Positions 8,050-12,002 of a stretch of DNA of 12,002 nt are shown one piece after another. The notes beneath the pieces were generated by a model that worked only from the letters and a program-made list of their open reading frames with translations, was not told where the DNA came from and did no database searches. The DNA comes from Antrodiella citrinella (lineage: Eukaryota; Basidiomycota; Agaricomycetes; Polyporales; Steccherinaceae), in assembly GCA_004802725.1 (NCBI GenBank), contig SGPM01000556.1:1-12002 (forward strand). The letters are read 5' to 3'. The translations under genes were made by a program, and so were the position numbers. Numbering within the stretch: the first letter of the stretch is position 1; every line of letters begins with the position of its first letter.

Positions 8050-9408
8050 CTAACTAGCTCTCACTCTCTTGGGTTGCACCTCACCTCGCTCAGGGTACAA
8101 CCAGCTTTCAATTGGTATAGACGGGATCATCAGGCTATCTTTCTTCTCCATATACCCATCAAGTTCACCGCCAACCTCGATGATCTCTATCACCTCTGCG
8201 TCATGTTCCTCTCCTTCATAAGCATCTTCATTGTCCGCTGCAGCATCATCAAACATCTCCGCAGTCATCTCCCTCTGACCTTCTTCCACATTGTCACCTT
8301 TCACCTCTACTGCTTTCCCTTTCCCTTTTCCCTTGCCCTTCCCTGTGACATTATTTGTATACAATACACGTCGTCAGTCAAACTCGGCCTCCCATGCTGG
8401 CCCCCACACCTCCGGCATATCATATGCTGTTTCGATCGTCCAGAGCTGTGGACCCTACTTGATCAGGATATTTAGCATCTGAACCTCACAAAGGTTGAGC
8501 TGATGCATGATTGAATGTTCAGAAACTGGGATATATGTTAGTAAGACTCCACTATTAAACACACCTTGCACATTCACGTACCTTTCTCCTTCACACATCG
8601 CAGACCTTGCCAATCCACCATGAACCATTCTTGAAGACCGCATCGTTCGAATCGCAATCTATCTAGCTCCTCCTCGCATCGATCCAACTCCAACCAGTAC
8701 CGAATTCCATTCCGGATGCTCTCATCTGCCAGCCATCGAGGCACCTCCACGTCAGCGTCATTGAAGCCCAGGTTGTGCCAGATGCTGTGATCGATATCCA
8801 TCTTGAATAGACCCTCGAGCTTGATTTCCAGCAGTGCAATCGCGTTCTTAGGGGCCTGCCCCTTCGTGATGAGGCTCTGCATCTCCTTACACATCACATT
8901 GTACTTTCGCGCGTACATCGAGATCGTCCCTTGGTGTTTCGCCATAGCAGCCCCAATATGCTTCTCCAAGTTCTGTTCTGCACAACATGTCAGCATCGTA
9001 ATGTAATGGTGGCAGAGCATCGTACGTACCATTCACCGCCGAACAAAAGCTTCGTTCAAGCCTGTCCAATTCGAAGCGCCTGTTCTTCATTCTCTGCCAA
9101 ATTCGCACCAGCAGCACGTACACATTCACACGTAGTGTGTAAAACCTGCTGTTCTTGAACCGTTTCACGTCTGCCAGCTCCTCGACACCTAACTTGTTCA
9201 TTGCGGCAACTCTATGTTCGCTCAAGCGCTTTCGGGTCGTCCATAATGCATCGCGCTGAGTGTTGTATTTGGTCAAAGCTTCAATGCCATTCGTCGTAGC
9301 CATCTTCATGTCCAATTCTGCAAGGTTATCATCGACGTGGCTAATGGATCGTCCAAGCTCGAGGACGACCTCCACAGCCTTCTTGCCAAATTTTGAGCCA
9401 AGGGACCC
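8050..9408 (-). pseudogene. KDZ-type transposase C-terminal relic
   Basis: The product resembles the C-terminal coiled-coil part of Kyakuja-Dileera-Zisupton transposases (CxC1-associated type) common in Agaricomycetes. Exon 9408-9030 encodes SKFGKK, DDNLAELD, QRDALWTTRKRLSEHRVAAM, RFKNSRFYTLRVN and FELDRLERS. After intron 9029-8978 (52 nt), exon 8977-8582 encodes KHIGAAMAKHQGTIS, GLFKMDIDHSIWHNLGF, PRWLADESIRNGIR, ELDRCEEELDRLRFERC and LQEWF. Intron 8581-8526 (56 nt, CTAAC branch site) leads to an exon reading MHQLNLCE, stopped by TAG at 8457-8455. The same frame continues through PEVWGPAWEAEFD, a TGA at 8376-8374, a GKGKGKGK run and an acidic tail to TAG at 8052-8050. The cysteine cluster and catalytic core are missing. 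The left limit of homology lies at a TGTCAG acceptor-like site (9409-9414) bordering a repeat tract. Whether the acidic tail belongs to the same gene is inference. Confidence 0.85.
8313..8344. repeat. CTTTCC hexamer-like tract (Gly-Lys run on minus strand)
   Basis: Pyrimidine-rich repeats of CTTTCC/CCCTTT type read as five Gly-Lys pairs on the minus strand, in frame with the tail of the KDZ relic. Confidence 0.85.
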
Positions 9409-9420
9409 CTGACACCAGGT

Positions 9421-9600
9421 CAAGGAGGATGGAAGGATGGAAGTGTGTGGAAAAGTATTGTGGACAATGGAAGAGTATATGTGGAGGGGTGTGGAAGTGT
9501 GTGGAAGTGTGAAAATGGAAGGGTGGAAGAGTTTGACAGAAGCCTCTGCAGACCCTTCCACAGGCTTCCTAGACTTCCAGACTGCCTGCACTTCCACTGG
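9421..9600. repeat. GGAAGTGT-rich tract turning into CTTCCA-rich tract
   Basis: From 9428 to 9530 the strand is rich in TGGAAG; GTGTGGAAGT is duplicated exactly at 9489-9508. From 9551 to 9600 the complement dominates (ACCCTTCCA, GACTTCCAG, CACTTCCAC). Exact pairs include TGGAAGGGT at 9516-9524 with ACCCTTCCA at 9552-9560. Large open frames across it on both strands reflect composition and are not genes. Confidence 0.82.
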
Positions 9601-9755
9601 AAAACCACCCTCTGAGGTACATCTATTGGCTGTTATGTTAGACCTAAATGGGTATATTTTGGGTACACTGAAGTGTCCGACGTATTGTAGAATCGACTCG
9701 AAGAGGTCCGAAGTACTGCGGAATAATGCTAAAATGGTCNCCTATGGGCGTATCC
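9601..9755. other. Short unassigned stretch with an N at 9740
   Basis: No gene was recognised. The undetermined base at 9740 lies 16 bp before a partial copy of the dispersed-repeat end, so it may mark an assembly join in repetitive DNA. Confidence 0.6.
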
Positions 9756-9784
9756 GGTACCAGCGAGCCGTGGGTCTCATCAAC
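9756..9784 (-). repeat. Partial extra copy of the dispersed-repeat end
   Basis: GGTACCAGCGAG followed by a diverged spacer and CTCATCAACG matches 9998-10027 (GGTACCAGCGAG ... CTCATCAGCG). The two lie 242 bp apart in the same orientation. Similarity does not clearly extend beyond about 30 bp. Confidence 0.7.
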
Positions 9785-9855
9785 GGGGGCGTGAAGGGAG
9801 ATATCGGAGGTGGGCATATAGTCTCTCGCGTGGCTCCGGACGATGCGCGGACGTG

Positions 9856-10027
9856 AGTTCGAGGGTTTCGGACGTCGTGGGTGATGCGCGGGTCGATCGT
9901 CGAAATGCGCGGACGTGAAAGGGGATGAACGAGAAGTCTTCGAAGGTACCGAGGTAGGGGCGGATGGGTGCTAGTCGGTGCGTAATAACGACGCGCGGGT
10001 ACCAGCGAGAATCGGGGCTCATCAGCG
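9856..10027 (-). repeat. Dispersed repeat, copy 2 (inverted relative to copy 1)
   Basis: The reverse complement of this interval aligns with 5405-5586 along its whole length, with an indel of about 10 nt in the middle. Its 10027 end coincides with the point where the 2OG-Fe(II) oxygenase pseudogene loses homology. The word ATGCGCGGACGTGA occurs twice locally (9843-9856 and 9905-9918). Confidence 0.88.
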
Positions 10028-10983
10028 TGGCTGCGGACTGGGAAGGGGGTACTCGCGATGAAGCCCGAACCCAAGATAGCCTCCGGTAGGAAGGAACATC
10101 GGGTCATCGGGAAGCGACTCGAGAGCGGTTTTGAGTCTCTTATCGGTGGGGTTCAATGTGCGGGAAGGGGACTCCGATGGAAGGACACGATAGAGATTGT
10201 AGGTCAACGTGACCCGATATCCGGATTAGACGACGGCGACCTCGTGTTCAACATCACTGTAGAACGAGACGTATCCGATACACGGTCCATCGTGCTTGGT
10301 GACGGCTTTGGCCGAGTTGAAAGTCCACTCCTAATGATGATCACGAAGAATGAGAGCGCTGCCTTCGTGCTTGGTAGGAAATATGAGGACAAGAGACCCA
10401 AACATGTCCTCTCTCTGAGGACTATCTTTGTGTGCTTTGAAGAACGCATCTTTTCCTAATCAGAATATAAGCATCTACAGAATTAGTAAAGCTCAAGTTG
10501 CGTACCGTAGACGTTGATCTTATAACGCTCCGCGCGTATAGCAGAATCTTCTTGACCTCCCTCCAACAGCTTTCCGCTGATCAGCGGCAACAACCCGGAC
10601 GCGTCCAGGTCAAAAGTGGACATGAAATGGTCGGTGTCAATCTTGCCAGCTTTGCGATAGGTTTCGTCCAAGACGTCCTCATGATTGAGACCGAAGGTTG
10701 CAGGATCGCAGGCTTGAGAGAGGCGTTGAAGCTTCTCCTCGGTCGCAGTTGTAAAGTCCAATCGCCTGGCACATACAAAATTAGTCAATGAAAGGGGTGT
10801 ATTTGCAAGATGATCCACTCACTGAGCGTCGTCATCTTTGCCGTAGAACAGAATGAGATCTGTTGGCAAAACAGACACGACACCGCTACAATATGGGGGT
10901 TTATGCTCGATGGTACTGCGTAGAGAATTGAGCTGGGACAGCGTCGACGCGATGGGAAGTTTGATTTTCTGAGCTTTCTGCAT
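10028..10983 (-). pseudogene. 2OG-Fe(II) oxygenase (prolyl 4-hydroxylase-like), 3'-truncated
   Basis: This matches a basidiomycete family with a prolyl 4-hydroxylase-type Fe(II)/2-oxoglutarate dioxygenase domain; its substrate is not known to me. ATG is at 10983-10981. Exon 1 (10983-10823) encodes MQKAQKIKLPIAS and PTDLILFYGKDDA. Intron 10822-10766 (57 nt, TGACTAAT branch site). Exon 2 (10765-10506) encodes ACDPATFG, EDVLDETYRKAGK and AIRAERYKINVYG. Intron 10505-10456 (50 nt, TACTAAT branch site). Exon 3 (10455-10028) encodes GKDAFFKAHKD, MFGSLVLIFPT, EWTFNSAKAV, GYVSFYSDVEHEV and SGYRVTLTYNLY. The HxD metal ligands are at 10432-10430 (His) and 10426-10424 (Asp), the distal His at 10246-10244, and the 2OG-binding Arg at 10216-10214, all kept. 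In-frame stops TAG (10333-10331) and TAA (10228-10226) interrupt it, both at positions where Gln codons fit. All splice phases agree. After about 283 codons the frame ends at the dispersed repeat; the usual C-terminal part is missing. Confidence 0.93.
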
Positions 10984-11024
10984 GGTGATGTGCGATACAG
11001 GACAGACGTATGCTGGCTCAGCCC

Positions 11025-11030
11025 TTTATA
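11025..11030 (-). promoter_or_regulatory. Possible TATA box of the oxygenase pseudogene
   Basis: On the minus strand TATAAAGGG begins 47 bp upstream of the ATG at 10983. The position suits a fungal core promoter with a short leader, but a single TATAAA in AT-containing DNA is weak evidence. Confidence 0.35.
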
Positions 11031-11034
11031 TGAA

Positions 11035-11068
11035 TGTCAGAGTCATGGTACTGTGGTGTCAGAGTCAT
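11035..11068. repeat. Direct repeat TGTCAGAGTCAT
   Basis: Exact 12-bp copies lie at 11035-11046 and 11057-11068, just upstream of the possible TATA box on the minus strand. They could be regulatory or a small duplication. Confidence 0.8.
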
Positions 11069-11230
11069 ATCGACCGCATTGGAATCATGTGGGAGGAAAT
11101 TATAACATGAGGGGAATGCGTGACCAGCGTAAACTGAGAAAGATCGTGTTTGACATAAAAATTGACAGCAGGATACGTACCATAGCGTTACATCGGTAAA
11201 CTTGAAACCCGCGGATTCAGAGTGTTGTTT

Positions 11231-11248
11231 TCTTCATGATCATGAAGA
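11231..11248. repeat. 18-bp perfect palindrome
   Basis: TCTTCATGATCATGAAGA equals its own reverse complement. It stands about 250 bp upstream of the oxygenase start. Its ATGATCAT core is related in composition to the ATGATTCA words at 4.2-5.1 kb. Confidence 0.9.
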
Positions 11249-12002
11249 CAGGTGTTTTTCTAGTAAGCTTACAGGAACCTTGCCAAGGGGAAAGTCGATA
11301 TGTTTTTGCCTGATGGAGGGTGGCCGGAGTATAGTGACTTGGTGAAACCGGCGTCGGGGAGGTGTGGCGTGACCGTGTGTACACTCATCACGGGACTGTG
11401 ACAAGTCGCGTTTTTGATGTTACGCTGCCACTCCCACAGATCCCAGTGTGGTGGAGATGATGACTCCGAATCTCTCTTCCTTTGGCACGCGACAAACACG
11501 ATGATTGCATGATCCGTTATCAAAGGTGAAATAACATAACGTTACCACCAGTATTGTCCAGGCTGGCATCACTGGCATGTCACAGTGCACTTTCGGAACT
11601 TGACCACAACACCCATATAGTACCACCAAAAGTATCAACGCCGAGCCTCTGCGCAATGCGATTAAGTCTCCTCCCCCGTTTTGCTGTGGCGTTGTTCCTG
11701 TTTCACGTGCAGGTCTCACTCTGTTTTACGCGAAAGGAGAGAAGTTATGCGGGAGTCGTGGGTGGCCGGGCTCGGCAAATACCGTGCGGGGATCGCTTGA
11801 TATGGAAATTGAGGTCCACATCAGGTAGTCGATCGGAGTCGTCGTTTCGTTGTTGTGGCGTGTCGACTTGCTCTTCTCCTCCTCCGTAAAATGGCCAGCA
11901 AATTTCGAGCTCGACGTCGTGTCGTACAGCTCGTCATTACGCTCTTGCTCATGTTCAACAAGTGTCGTTAGGATTTAGGGATACAGTCTCGGTGGAAAGG
12001 AA
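11249..12002. other. Unassigned right end, no recognisable gene
   Basis: Open frames of about 80-110 codons occur on both strands (11269-11523 on -, 11420-11719 on -, 11554-11889 on +). None resembles a known family, none shows a convincing intron-exon chain, and they overlap each other. The + frame at 11554 contains a hydrophobic stretch (LSLLPRFAVALFLFHVQVSL), but the opposite strand is also open. A gene running off the right edge cannot be excluded. Confidence 0.5.

Noticed and set aside
8640..8660. tRNA B-box-like GTTCGAATC
   Set aside because: It lies inside a conserved exon of the KDZ relic and no cloverleaf can be drawn around it.
9420..9608. Open frames across the GGAAGTG tract, including the N-terminal 60 residues of the minus frame from 9597
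   Set aside because: The residues are Ser/Pro/His/Leu repeats dictated by the simple repeat, and KDZ similarity begins only at the acceptor-like site near 9408.
11554..11889. 111-codon + frame with a hydrophobic stretch resembling a secreted protein
   Set aside because: The first codons are not a signal peptide, the hydrophobic part is internal, and the opposite strand is open too; insufficient support.

Overview
The window looks like a repeat-rich, degenerate stretch of a basidiomycete (probably Agaricomycete) genome. The signs are 44-76 nt GT-AG introns with CTNAC-type branch sites, conserved fungal protein families in split form, a KDZ-type transposase tail and a hAT transposase. No complete, undamaged gene could be identified. 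It reads as a graveyard of one spliceosome gene fragment, two transposase relics and one broken oxygenase gene, separated by simple or palindromic repeats. Nothing prokaryotic (operons, ribosome binding sites, CRISPR) is present.

Layout. At 163-1501 (+) lies an internal fragment of the spliceosome core gene PRP8, with its introns kept but stops and frameshifts in the exons. A 20-bp tandem repeat follows, with an inverted array of similar words, then about 2 kb (1.9-4.2 kb) where no family was recognised and only one weak two-exon candidate stands out (3326-3625). From 4.2 to 5.1 kb there are two islands rich in ATGATTCA-like words, separated by a segment holding a single N. At 5405-5586 is one copy of a dispersed repeat; it abuts a 5'-truncated hAT transposase relic (5587-7210, +). 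A short sequence rich in GGAAGGGT/ACCCTTCC lies at 7.8 kb, then a KDZ transposase C-terminal relic (8050-9408, -), then a second GGAAGTGT/CACTTCC-rich tract (9.42-9.6 kb). The second copy of the dispersed repeat (9856-10027, inverted) abuts the cut 3' end of a 2OG-Fe(II) oxygenase pseudogene (10028-10983, -). The last kilobase holds a possible TATA box, short repeats, an 18-bp palindrome and no recognisable gene.

The genes do not form a working pathway. Their common theme is decay: host-gene pieces and transposon pieces cut at repeat boundaries, with several in-frame stops explicable as C-to-T (or G-to-A) changes. I did not find evidence for a new functional system. The best leads are the dispersed repeat that sits at the cut edge of two unrelated genes, the intron-retaining PRP8 segment, and the nearly intact hAT frame broken at a splice donor.
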